Positions 22,962-30,649 of a stretch of 30,649 bases of DNA are shown in pieces; position 1 is the stretch's first letter, and each line of letters begins with the position of its first letter. A program made the translations under genes and the position numbers. The notes beneath the pieces were generated by a model. It did no database searches and was not told the origin of the DNA. It worked only from the letters and a program-made list of their open reading frames with translations. The stretch comes from ZC4RG30 sp964456255 (GTDB lineage Bacteria > Pseudomonadota > Gammaproteobacteria > Steroidobacterales > Steroidobacteraceae), in assembly GCA_964456255.1 (NCBI GenBank), contig CAYWDZ010000007.1, positions 1 to 30,649 of the forward strand. The letters run 5' to 3'.

Positions 22962-23969
22962 TCAGACTCGCAATAGCGGGGGATCTTCCAACGCAACCAG
23001 CTGTTCACGCAACTCATCAATATGCCGCTCCCAGTGACGCGGTTCACCGAACCAGGGAAAAGCCCGCGGAAAGGCCGGGTCCGACCAGCGCTGGGCCACC
23101 CAGGCGGCGTAATTGAGCATGCGCGTGCCGCGCAGGGCCTCGATGAGCCGTGCCTGGGCTGAATCGAAATGTGCGAACTGCTCGTACCCCTCCAGCAGGT
23201 CTGTCCACTCACGCCGCATGCGATCGGGGCTGCCGGCGATGAACATCCACAAGTCCTGCACTGCCGGGCCGCCGAGGCTGTCGTCAAAGTCGACGAACAG
23301 CGGTCCGGTCTCGCGCCACAGGATGTTCCCGGGATGGCAGTCGCCATGCAGGCGCAGTGATGCCACCGGCCCCACGCTGTCATGGCACGCGCCGATGGCT
23401 GCGACCAGCTGCGCCGAGACATCCGCATACACATCATCGAGCGGCGCAGGGACCACACCCTGCGCCAGGATGAACGCGCGCGCCAGCGCGCCGTGCTGCC
23501 ACGCCGCCACTGTGCCGCGATGACGGAAACTGCGCAGCGCCCCGATCGCGTGCAGCCGGCCCAGAGTCCTGCCCAGCAGCTGTCGATCTCCCGGCTGATC
23601 CAGATCCGGCGCGACACCGGCCATGCATTCAAAAAGGGCGAAGCGGAATCCGGCGTGCACGTGCAGGGTTTCACCGGCGACGACCAGTGGGGCAGACACC
23701 GGCAATTGCGCGGCGGCCAGTTCCCGCGCGAAGGCATGTTCCTCGCCGATCTGCGCATCGCTCCAGCGCGCAGCCCGGTAGAACTTGGCCACCAGTTGCA
23801 GCACCCCTGCCCCATCGGTACCCACCGGCGCAGCCTCGGCGAGCCCGATGCGATAAACGCGATTCTCGTAGCTGTTCAGCGCCAGCAGCCGCCCGTCCGT
23901 GACGAACCCCACGCTTTCCACGGCCGTCAAAACGACGTCCGGCGTAAGCCCGGCATAATAGGCGGGCAA
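22962..23969 (-). CDS. srkA: SrkA/YihE-type stress-response kinase
   Basis: Ser/Thr protein kinase of the RdoA/SrkA family; in E. coli it counters stress-induced death linked to the MazEF system. About 335 residues. LNSYENRVYRI is the family's N-lobe signature, LVAKFYRAARWSDAQIGEEH holds the ATP-binding lysine and the helix glutamate, LRLHGDCHPGNILWR the catalytic loop, and LFVDFDDSLGGPAVQDLWMF the metal-binding aspartates. The start is uncertain: there is no ATG, and TTG codons at 23969 and 23999 are possible, neither with a clear ribosome-binding site. I use 23969 because it avoids overlapping the divergent galE. Likely co-transcribed with the lipoprotein gene downstream. Confidence 0.88.
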   Translation of the reverse strand: MPAYYAGLTPDVVLTAVESVGFVTDGRLLALNSYENRVYRIGLAEAAPVGTDGAGVLQLVAKFYRAARWSDAQIGEEHAFARELAAAQLPVSAPLVVAGETLHVHAGFRFALFECMAGVAPDLDQPGDRQLLGRTLGRLHAIGALRSFRHRGTVAAWQHGALARAFILAQGVVPAPLDDVYADVSAQLVAAIGACHDSVGPVASLRLHGDCHPGNILWRETGPLFVDFDDSLGGPAVQDLWMFIAGSPDRMRREWTDLLEGYEQFAHFDSAQARLIEALRGTRMLNYAAWVAQRWSDPAFPRAFPWFGEPRHWERHIDELREQLVALEDPPLLRV

Positions 23970-23977
23970 TTCGGGAG

Positions 23978-24976
23978 ATGAGCGCGGTGACAGGGACAAT
24001 TCTGGTGACAGGCGGCGCCGGCTACATCGGCAGCCACACGGTACAGCAGCTGACCAGCCGCGGCGAGTCGGTGCTCGTGCTCGACAATCTCTCCACCGGG
24101 TTCCGTCAGGCCGTGGAAGGTGTCCCGCTGATCGTCGGCGACGTGGGCGATACGCAGCTGGTGGGCCGGCTGCTGAAGGATCACGGTATCGGCACGGTCA
24201 TCCACTTCGCTGCACACACCATCGTTCCGGAGTCGGTGGCCGACCCGCTCAAGTACTACGGCAACAACACCTGCCAGACCCGCGCGCTGCTGGCGGCCTG
24301 CGCCGCTCACGGCGTGCGCCACTTCGTGTTCTCCTCCACCGCCGCGGTCTACGGCAATGCCGCATCAGGCATCTGCGCAGAGGATTCTGCGCTGGCACCC
24401 ATCAATCCCTACGGCACCTCCAAGCTCATGTCCGAATGGATGCTGCGGGATCTGGCGGCGGCCACCGACCTGCGCTACATCGCGCTGCGCTACTTCAATG
24501 TGGCCGGATCCGATCCATCCGGCCGCATCGGCCAATCCACGCGCAAGGCAACGCTGCTGATCAAGGTCGCCGCCGAAGCCAGCGTGGGCAAGCGCAAGTC
24601 CGTGAGTATCTTCGGCACCGACTACCCGACTCCCGACGGCACCGGCGTGCGCGATTACATCCACGTGGTCGACCTCGCCGATGCACACCTGAAGGCCGTT
24701 GACTACCTGCGCGATGGCGGCACGTCGCGGACACTGAACTGCGGCTACGGCCATGGCTTCAGCGTGCGCGAGGTACTGCAAAGCGTCGAGCGGGTCAGCG
24801 GCGCGCCGTTGCAGGTAGTCGAAGAGCCGCGCCGCGCGGGCGATCCGCCCACGCTCATCGCGCGCTGCGATGCCATCCGGGATGCGCTGGGCTGGCGGCC
24901 CGCGCTCGACGACCTGGACGGGATCGTCTCCAGCTCGCTGAACTGGGAACGCAAGCTGCTGCGGGAACCCTGGTAG
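23978..24976 (+). CDS. galE: UDP-glucose 4-epimerase GalE
   Basis: Interconverts UDP-glucose and UDP-galactose, supplying precursors for lipopolysaccharide and exopolysaccharide. 332 residues. NAD-binding VTGGAGYIGSH at 11-21, VIHFAAHTIVPESV, the catalytic serine region FVFSSTAAVYG, Y145-x-x-x-K149 (YGTSK), then RYFNVAGSDPSGRIGQ and DGTGVRDYIHVVDLADAH typical of GalE. The ATG at 23978 is used; GTG at 23987 has better spacing from GGGAG and would remove three residues. The sensor kinase gene follows after 17 bases, so galE may be the first gene of that operon. Confidence 0.94.
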   Translation: MSAVTGTILVTGGAGYIGSHTVQQLTSRGESVLVLDNLSTGFRQAVEGVPLIVGDVGDTQLVGRLLKDHGIGTVIHFAAHTIVPESVADPLKYYGNNTCQTRALLAACAAHGVRHFVFSSTAAVYGNAASGICAEDSALAPINPYGTSKLMSEWMLRDLAAATDLRYIALRYFNVAGSDPSGRIGQSTRKATLLIKVAAEASVGKRKSVSIFGTDYPTPDGTGVRDYIHVVDLADAHLKAVDYLRDGGTSRTLNCGYGHGFSVREVLQSVERVSGAPLQVVEEPRRAGDPPTLIARCDAIRDALGWRPALDDLDGIVSSSLNWERKLLREPW

Positions 24977-24993
24977 GACCTTAAGATGGGGGC

Positions 24994-26472
24994 ATGAAAT
25001 TGCTGCGCCCCCGATCGCTCAGCGCACTTGTCCTGCTGGGACTCGCGATCATCACTCTGCCGCTGATTGCGGCGCTCGCGACTGCGGGCCTGGAAATGCG
25101 CAGGCTGACCGAGACCAGCGAACGCATCGTCGACGATGGCGTGGCGGCAGCCCGCCTCACCCAGGACCTGTTTGCACAGAACGCGGAACTTGACCGCCTG
25201 CTGAAGTACTACAGCGCACTGAAGGATCCGGACTACCGCGAGGTCTTTGCCCAACAGGACGCGCGGCTGCGCGAAGCCGAAGTGCAGTTGGCCCGCCAGT
25301 TGCGCCTCGCGGAAGCACGCACCGCGCTCCAGAAATTCTCGGACCTGCACGAGAAGATCAGCACCCGGGCGCTGGCGGCAGATCCGGTGGCGCCGGATTT
25401 CGAGGGCGCGCTGGCCGGGCCGATAGCAGACCTGACACCCCTGCGACAGATCCAGACCGATGTGTCCGATCTGACCAAGCAGCAGATTGATACCGACGTG
25501 GTCGCGCTGCGCGCACGCACGCAGCGCGTCCAGCAGTTGATGTTCTGGGGTTTTGCCCTGCTGATCCCGTTGACTGCCGCGCTGATCGTCCTGTTCTCGC
25601 TGCGCGTGGTACGGCCGCTGCGGCAGATCGACCGTGCCATCAGCGAACTGGGCAGCGGCGCGTTGCACCGCCAGATCCTGGTTCACGGGCCCATGGACAT
25701 CCAGAAGCTGGGGCGACAGCTCGAATGGCTGCGCCTGCGCCTGCTGGAGCTGGCCCAGGAACGCAACCGCTTCCTGCGGCACATGTCGCATGAATTGAAG
25801 ACGCCGCTGGCCAATATCCGCGAAGGCACCGAACTGCTGATGGACGGGGCCGTCGGCGAACTGGCCAGTGGCCAGCGCGAGGTCACGGGCATCCTGCGCG
25901 AGAATGGCCTCAGGCTGCAGCGCATGATCGAGAACCTGTTGTCCTACTCGGCCTGGCAGACCAGCAGCGTTGGACTGGAGATCAGCGAGTTTCGCCTGCG
26001 CCCGCTGGTCAAGCAGATCATCGAGAACCAGCAGCTCACGCTGCTGTCGCAGCGCGTGCGCCTGGATGTCAACATCGATGACCTGACCATTGCCGCGGAT
26101 CGCGGCAAGATTCGCCTGATTCTCGAGAACCTGCTTTCCAATGCCATCAAGTACACGCCGCGCAGCGGCACCATCCACATGCGCGCCCGTGCGGATGGTG
26201 GGTTCCTGGTGCTGGAAGTCGCCGATAGCGGCCCGGGCATCCCTGCGGCCGAGCGCCAGCAGGTGTTTGACGCCTTCTACACCGGCAAGGCACCGTCCGG
26301 CCACATCAAGGGCACGGGCATTGGCCTGTCGGTGGTGATGGAATTCGTGAGCGCCCATGGTGGGCAGATCGAGATCGTCGACGGAGAATGGCCCGGCGCG
26401 CATTTCCGCATCCGCATGCCACTCAAGACCGTTGCCACAGGGAGCAACAGCCAGGAAGCCCATGCTGCCTAG
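24994..26472 (+). CDS. glrK: Sensor histidine kinase, GlrK/QseE type
   Basis: Inner-membrane kinase, 492 residues. Membrane helix 1 about 10-32, periplasmic helical sensor about 33-178, helix 2 about 180-202, HAMP-like linker (VVRPLRQIDRAISELGSGAL), dimerisation domain with H266 in HMSHELKTPLANIREG, ATPase domain with N-box NLLSNAIKYTP, DSGPGIP and GTGIGLSVV. The REGTEL stretch after the histidine box and the spacing match E. coli GlrK (QseE) as I remember it. In enterobacteria GlrK, a lipoprotein (QseG) and GlrR form one operon responding to envelope state and activating the GlmY small RNA. Gene order here is the same. The last 11 bases overlap the lipoprotein gene. Confidence 0.92.
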   Translation: MKLLRPRSLSALVLLGLAIITLPLIAALATAGLEMRRLTETSERIVDDGVAAARLTQDLFAQNAELDRLLKYYSALKDPDYREVFAQQDARLREAEVQLARQLRLAEARTALQKFSDLHEKISTRALAADPVAPDFEGALAGPIADLTPLRQIQTDVSDLTKQQIDTDVVALRARTQRVQQLMFWGFALLIPLTAALIVLFSLRVVRPLRQIDRAISELGSGALHRQILVHGPMDIQKLGRQLEWLRLRLLELAQERNRFLRHMSHELKTPLANIREGTELLMDGAVGELASGQREVTGILRENGLRLQRMIENLLSYSAWQTSSVGLEISEFRLRPLVKQIIENQQLTLLSQRVRLDVNIDDLTIAADRGKIRLILENLLSNAIKYTPRSGTIHMRARADGGFLVLEVADSGPGIPAAERQQVFDAFYTGKAPSGHIKGTGIGLSVVMEFVSAHGGQIEIVDGEWPGAHFRIRMPLKTVATGSNSQEAHAA

Positions 26473-27094
26473 GATCACCATGCTGCTGGTCTGCGTGGCA
26501 CTGGCCGGTTGCGCCAGCAAGCCCGCCGCGCGCGCGCCGGCGGAGGCGGCCACGACGAGCAATGAGGCGATACAGGCCGCCTTGCTGTCGAGCTACATCG
26601 ATGCCTTGCAGGTCGTCGTGCAGGGCAGCCCGGCCGAACAGGCCGAAGTGGTTGCCGAAGCACGTCGCAATTACGAACAGGCCCGGCAGGGGCCGGCCGT
26701 GCTGCGTTATGCCCTGCTGCTGGCAACACCCGGACACCCGGCCCAGGATCTGCAGCAGGCCCAGCGCCTGCTGCGTGACGCCCTCGCCCGCCCTGAACTG
26801 CTCGCATCGATCGAACGCGCGCTGGCCATCGTGGAATCCGCGCGCGTCGAGGAACAGCTGCAACTGACCACCGAAAATGCCCGCCTGGTGGCCGATGCCC
26901 AGCAGGAGCGCGAACGCCAGCGCACCGCCGCCACGCCCAGCGCAGCGCTCGCCAAGCGCCTGCAGGACGAGATCGCCGAATCGGCCCGGCTCCGCAAGGA
27001 ACTGGACGAAGCCAAGGCCAAGCTGCAGGCCATCGCCAACATCGAACGCAACAATGCCGTTCAACCGCCCGCCCCGGAGGCTCGCAAACCTTGA
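26462..27094 (+). CDS. Lipoprotein between kinase and regulator, QseG-position
   Basis: 210 residues. Lipobox LAGC with lipidated Cys17. The body is almost wholly helical and charged: helical repeats about 30-130, then a coiled coil about 135-200 (VEEQLQLTTENARLVADAQQ, RLQDEIAESARLRKELDEAK). It occupies the place of QseG (YfhG) between glrK and glrR; QseG is an outer-membrane lipoprotein that controls the kinase by direct contact. Sequence similarity to QseG is not evident by eye, so equivalence rests on position, lipidation and helical character. It overlaps the kinase gene by 11 bases and the regulator gene by four (TTGA). Confidence 0.82.
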   Translation: MLPRITMLLVCVALAGCASKPAARAPAEAATTSNEAIQAALLSSYIDALQVVVQGSPAEQAEVVAEARRNYEQARQGPAVLRYALLLATPGHPAQDLQQAQRLLRDALARPELLASIERALAIVESARVEEQLQLTTENARLVADAQQERERQRTAATPSAALAKRLQDEIAESARLRKELDEAKAKLQAIANIERNNAVQPPAPEARKP

Positions 27095-28425
27095 ATTCGC
27101 CAAACGCCCGCAAGGCACGCATCCTGGTCGTCGACGATGACCCGGGGCTGCTGCGTCTGCTGACCATCCGCCTGCGCGCGGAGAACTACGATGTCGAGTC
27201 CGCTGACGGCGCCGCCACCGCCCTGGCCTGCATCAGCCGCTTCCGTCCGGACCTGGTCATCACCGACCTGCGCATGGAGCCGGTCGATGGCATCGGCCTG
27301 CTGAAGGAACTGCAGAATCGCTGGCCTGGCCTGAAGGTGATCCTGCTCACCGCGCACGGCACGATTCCCGACGCCGTGCAGGCCACGCAAATGGGCGCCT
27401 TCGGCTTTCTCACCAAGCCCGTCGACAAGCAGGAGCTGCTCGAGCAGATCCAGCGGGCGCTCAAGGTTTCCGGCTTCACGGATTCCACCGAAGAGTGGCG
27501 CGCCGACATCATCACGCGCAGCGCCACGATGGAAGAGCGGTTGTCGCAGGCACACATGGTTGCAGGCACCGACGCGCGGGTGCTCATCCTGGGCGAGAGT
27601 GGTACCGGCAAGGAAATGCTGGCGCACGCCATTCACAAGGCCAGCCCGCGCCGCGCCAAGCCCTTTGTGGTCGTGCGCTGCGCCGGCATTCCCGAAGAGC
27701 AGCTGGACGCGGAACTCTTTGGTGCCGACGCCAGCACCGGCAAGGAACGCAAGGGGGCGTTCGCGGCCGCCGACGGCGGAACCCTGGTACTGGATCAGAT
27801 CAACGAACTGACTCCGCGCCTGCAGCAGAAGCTGCTGCGCGCCTTGCAGGAGGAAGCGGTGCGCCCGCTCGGCGCAGACGGACCACGGCCCGTCAACACG
27901 CGCGTCATCGCCACCACCAGCAGCGACCTGCAGCAGGCAACCAGCGAGGGCCGGTTTCGCGAAGATCTCTATTACCGCATCAACGTGGTGCAGATCGAAA
28001 TGCCACCGCTCGCGCGGCGGCGCGAGGATATTCCGCTGCTGATCTCGCACTTCGTGGCGAAGTGCGCGGCTGAGACCGGCCAGCGCAGCATCTTTCCGCC
28101 CGAGGCACTGGAGCTGCTCGCCACGGCCGACTGGCCCGGCAATGTGCGCCAGCTGGCCAATCTGGTGCGCCAGTCCGTGGCACTTGCGCAGACTCCGATC
28201 GTGCCCATCGAAGTGGTCCAGCAGGCACTGGGTGGCGCTCCCGGACGCCTGCCCTCGTTCGACGAGGCCCGCGACGAATTCACGCGCGGCTACCTGTCGC
28301 AGATCCTGCAGATCACTGGTGGCAACGTGAGTCAGGCAGCGCGTCTGGCCAAGCGCAACCGCACGGATTTCTACAAGCTGCTGGGTCGGCACCAGCTGGT
28401 GCCGGAAGACTTCAAGCAGCGCTGA
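27091..28425 (+). CDS. glrR: GlrR-type response regulator with degenerate sigma-54 activator domain
   Basis: 444 residues. Receiver about 9-125: acidic D15-D17, phospho-acceptor D59, LLTAHG, LTKP. AAA+ domain about 145-380: Walker A GESGTGKE at 168-175, FREDLYYRINVV (arginine-finger region) and WPGNVRQL (sensor II) are intact. Between ELFG (208-211) and GGTL (229-232), where sigma-54 activators carry GAFTGA, the sequence is ADASTGKERKGAFAAAD, about four residues short and without the motif. Walker B reads LVLDQI, with Gln236 replacing the catalytic glutamate. The Fis-type DNA-binding helix-turn-helix is intact (GGNVSQAARLAKRNRTDFYK). Start is a TTG overlapping the lipoprotein stop, with GGAGG ten bases upstream. 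Likely a phosphorylation-controlled DNA-binding protein that no longer remodels sigma-54 polymerase; this is inference. Confidence 0.92.
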   Translation: MNSPNARKARILVVDDDPGLLRLLTIRLRAENYDVESADGAATALACISRFRPDLVITDLRMEPVDGIGLLKELQNRWPGLKVILLTAHGTIPDAVQATQMGAFGFLTKPVDKQELLEQIQRALKVSGFTDSTEEWRADIITRSATMEERLSQAHMVAGTDARVLILGESGTGKEMLAHAIHKASPRRAKPFVVVRCAGIPEEQLDAELFGADASTGKERKGAFAAADGGTLVLDQINELTPRLQQKLLRALQEEAVRPLGADGPRPVNTRVIATTSSDLQQATSEGRFREDLYYRINVVQIEMPPLARRREDIPLLISHFVAKCAAETGQRSIFPPEALELLATADWPGNVRQLANLVRQSVALAQTPIVPIEVVQQALGGAPGRLPSFDEARDEFTRGYLSQILQITGGNVSQAARLAKRNRTDFYKLLGRHQLVPEDFKQR

Positions 28426-29479
28426 TCTTCGGCAGGCGCGCCAGCAACCACGTTACGGCCGCTGCCAGCAGCAGCAGCGGCAGCAAGGCCATCAGCGCTG
28501 GCGGCAGATCGAATGCCAGCGCCCCGCTCTCGACCATGCGCTGGCCGATGTACCACGCCAGGCCCAGCACCAGGCCCAGCGTCATGCGCGCGGCATTCTC
28601 CGCTCCGCGCAATCGCCCCAAAACCAGCGGCACCGCCAGCAGCATCGCCAGTGGCACCGCGATGAGACGCCCGATCGCGGCCCAGAACGCGAGGCGGTGA
28701 CGCCGCGCATCCAGACCATTCCCGTTGAGGTAATCGATCGCCCGGGCCAGATCAGCCAGCGACATCTCATCGGGCTCGGTTGCCGCAACGCTGAAGAAAT
28801 CCGCGCCGGCCGCAAGCGGCAGGCGCTGTGCAGCCTCGCTCCATGCGGTGGCTCCGCCGCCGTCAAGCCGCGTGCCCCTGACATCCTCGAGCTCCCAACC
28901 GCCATCCGGCCGGGCATGCGCGCCGGCCGCACTGGCAATGTTCGCGAGCGAGGCATCGCCCGAGAACTCGAACAGGACCAGGCCTCCACCGGCTGTGGCA
29001 TCGGCACGCAGCACGCGCCCGCCTTCCCGCAGCCACACGCCCTGGGGCGTCAGGCTGATGGCGCCATCGCGTTCCACCGCACGGGTCTCGCGCGCGATGC
29101 GGGCCAGTGAAGGGGCCACGTGTTCGCCGATCAGCAGGACCATCGGCACCAGCAGGATTCCGGCGATGAATACGGCGGCGCCGATGCGGCCCACCGAAAC
29201 GCCCGCCGCACGCATGACGGTGATCTCGTGGCCACGGACCAGCTGACCCAGCGACAGCAACGCGCCGAGCAGCGCAGCGATCGGCACGAACGGCGGCAGC
29301 GTTGCCGGCAGGACCAGCAGCACATGGCGCGCCGCCTGCAGATTGCCGTAGCGCCCCACCCCCACCCAACCTTGTTCGTTGACGTAGAGAAACACGGCCA
29401 TGAGCACGGTCAACACGGCCGCAGCCAGCGCCGTCGCCGTCAGAACCCGCCCGATGATGTACCGATCCAGCAGCCGCAT
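28412..29479 (-). CDS. lptG: LPS export ABC transporter permease LptG
   Basis: Inner-membrane subunit of the LptB2FGC machine that extracts lipopolysaccharide for transport to the outer membrane. 355 residues. N-terminal MRLLDRYIIGRVLTATALAA with the LptG-typical LDRYI, three helices to about 110 with FVPIAALLGALLSLGQL and EITVMRAAGVS (coupling to LptB), a periplasmic beta-jellyroll domain about 130-255 (ISLTPQGVWLREGG), then three C-terminal helices (PLAMLLAVPLVLGRLRG). Divergent from pepA with 59 bases between, but lptF, which normally precedes lptG there, is absent. The 3' end overlaps the regulator gene by 14 bases on the opposite strand. Confidence 0.9.
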   Translation of the reverse strand: MRLLDRYIIGRVLTATALAAAVLTVLMAVFLYVNEQGWVGVGRYGNLQAARHVLLVLPATLPPFVPIAALLGALLSLGQLVRGHEITVMRAAGVSVGRIGAAVFIAGILLVPMVLLIGEHVAPSLARIARETRAVERDGAISLTPQGVWLREGGRVLRADATAGGGLVLFEFSGDASLANIASAAGAHARPDGGWELEDVRGTRLDGGGATAWSEAAQRLPLAAGADFFSVAATEPDEMSLADLARAIDYLNGNGLDARRHRLAFWAAIGRLIAVPLAMLLAVPLVLGRLRGAENAARMTLGLVLGLAWYIGQRMVESGALAFDLPPALMALLPLLLLAAAVTWLLARLPKISAA

Positions 29480-29538
29480 TCGGATAAACTACCGCATCAC
29501 CTGTACGGCGCGAGCAACGCCGCGGAGACAAGGAAATC

Positions 29539-30649
29539 ATGGTCCGTTTCGATACCCCCCAGCGACGCGCCACCCAGGTGGCAGCCGACTGCCTGGCCAT
29601 CGGCCTGTTTGAAGATGACTCACTCTCCGGCTCCTCCCAGGCAGTGGACCGGGCCAGCCGCGGCGCCATCAAGCGCCTGAAGGCTTCGGGCGACCTGCCC
29701 GTGCGGGCCGGCGAAACCCAGATCATCGCGTCCCCGGATGGCATCCCGGCCAGGCGACTGGTGGTGGTGGGTCTGGGCAAGCGCCGCGCGTTCAACCAGC
29801 GCGGCTGGCGCAAGGCGGTCTCCGCGGCACTCGGGGCCGTGGTGAAGACCCACAGCGCGCATCTCGCGCTTGCCATCGACCAGCCCGATGGCGAAGCGAT
29901 GAGTGGCTACTACCTGGGCCGCGCCGTGGCCGACCTCACCGGCACCGCGCTGTACCGGATCAACGATTTCAAGACCGGCAGCAAGCCGCCGAAGCCGCGC
30001 CTGCGCAAGGTCAGCGTGCCCGGCCTTGCCGCGCAGGAACGCAAGGACGCCGCGCGCGGCCTGGCCCAAGGCGCGGCCATTGCCACTGGTCAGAACCTGC
30101 TGCGCGACCTGGGCAATCTGCCCGGCAATGTCTGCACGCCGCGCTATCTGGCCGCGCAGGCGAAGGACCTGGCCAGGGCCCACAAGTCGATCAAGGTGAA
30201 GGTGCTCGACGAACCGCAGATCCGCCGGCTGAAGATGGGCTGCCTGCTGTCGGTCGCAAAGGGCAGCGCTGAACCGCCGCGCTTCATCGTGCTCGAATAC
30301 AAAGGTGGCGCGAAATCCGCGGCGCCCGTGGTGCTGGTCGGCAAGGGCGTCACCTTCGACACCGGCGGCATCTCGCTGAAAGAACCGGCCGCCATGGACG
30401 AGATGAAGTACGACATGTGCGGTGCGGGCAGCGTGCTGGGCACCTTCCTGACCATCGCGCAGTTGAAGCTCAGGCTCAATGTCGTGGGCCTGATCGCCGC
30501 CGTGGAGAACATGCCCAGCGGCCGCGCCACCAAGCCCGGCGACATCGCGACCAGTGCCGCGGGCAAGACGGTGGAGATCCTGAACACCGACGCCGAAGGC
30601 CGGCTGATCCTGTGCGACGCGCTGCATTACGCGCGCCGTTACGAGCCGG
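29539..30649 (+). CDS. pepA: Leucyl aminopeptidase PepA, N-terminal part (runs off window)
   Basis: M17-family dimetal aminopeptidase that removes N-terminal residues from peptides; E. coli PepA is also a DNA-binding protein. 370 complete codons are present of about 500. N-terminal macro-like domain to about residue 165, then GQNLLRDLGNLPGNVCTPRYLA, VGKGVTFDTGGISLK with metal-binding K269 and D274, MDEMKYDMCGAGSV, and the family signature N349-TDAEGRL with D351 and E353 as ligands and R355 for bicarbonate. AAGGA shortly before the ATG supports the start. No stop occurs before the window end. Confidence 0.95.
   Translation, partial: MVRFDTPQRRATQVAADCLAIGLFEDDSLSGSSQAVDRASRGAIKRLKASGDLPVRAGETQIIASPDGIPARRLVVVGLGKRRAFNQRGWRKAVSAALGAVVKTHSAHLALAIDQPDGEAMSGYYLGRAVADLTGTALYRINDFKTGSKPPKPRLRKVSVPGLAAQERKDAARGLAQGAAIATGQNLLRDLGNLPGNVCTPRYLAAQAKDLARAHKSIKVKVLDEPQIRRLKMGCLLSVAKGSAEPPRFIVLEYKGGAKSAAPVVLVGKGVTFDTGGISLKEPAAMDEMKYDMCGAGSVLGTFLTIAQLKLRLNVVGLIAAVENMPSGRATKPGDIATSAAGKTVEILNTDAEGRLILCDALHYARRYEP

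Noticed and set aside
22928..23815. Extension of the lipoprotein frame upstream of 22927
   Set aside because: It runs through the SrkA-like gene in another frame; the lipoprotein signal begins at 22927.
24745..26562. 605-residue open frame on the minus strand
   Set aside because: It is the antisense shadow of glrK; the plus-strand protein has all histidine-kinase motifs, and the minus product resembles nothing.
29480..29538. Divergent lptG-pepA promoter region
   Set aside because: Promoters must be near here, but I could not identify a convincing -35/-10 pair on either strand.

Overview
The window is a dense, high-GC chromosomal segment with no rRNA, tRNA, CRISPR array or insertion sequence that I can see. 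The gene set suggests a gammaproteobacterium close to the Steroidobacteraceae/Nevskiales: GTP-type PEP carboxykinase, DusA, a GlrK-lipoprotein-GlrR set, LptG divergent from PepA, FecI/FecR with a TonB receptor, and DUF6152-type secreted proteins. The taxonomic call is inference from gene content.

Layout. (1) 1-3564: end of pckG; an FHA-domain class III nucleotide cyclase with a perfect CRP-type palindrome just upstream; dusA; a small VOC protein. (2) 3649-6278: exported proteins, namely a SnoaL-like protein, a DUF6152 protein and two tandem members of an uncharacterised secreted family. (3) 6322-14441, all on the minus strand and tightly packed: ECF sigma factor, FecR-type anti-sigma factor, TonB-dependent receptor with a signalling domain, TatT-type lipoprotein, TRAP solute-binding protein and fused TRAP permease. 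Read together this is a candidate complete uptake route from outer membrane to cytoplasm with its own sigma switch. (4) 14735-17529: a divergent second ECF sigma factor, translationally coupled to a membrane-anchored VWA protein that carries two short stretches resembling TonB-receptor plug sequence. (5) 17530-17925: a strong hairpin and an apparently frameshifted small secreted-protein gene. (6) 17922-20242: membrane-anchored FMN glutamate-synthase-like enzyme divergent from a TetR regulator. (7) 20247-22414: a second DUF6152 plus secreted-family pair, then two adjacent membrane proteins of equal length. (8) 22358-24976: lipoprotein and SrkA-like kinase (minus strand), galE (plus strand). (9) 24994-28425: GlrK-type kinase, lipoprotein and GlrR-type regulator. 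(10) 28412-30649: lptG and the start of pepA.

The most interesting points are: a GlrR orthologue that has lost the GAFTGA sigma-54 contact motif and the Walker B glutamate; the sigma/VWA pair with TonB plug-like pieces in permuted order, back to back with a FecIR-TonB-TRAP operon; and a consensus CRP site next to a nucleotide cyclase gene.
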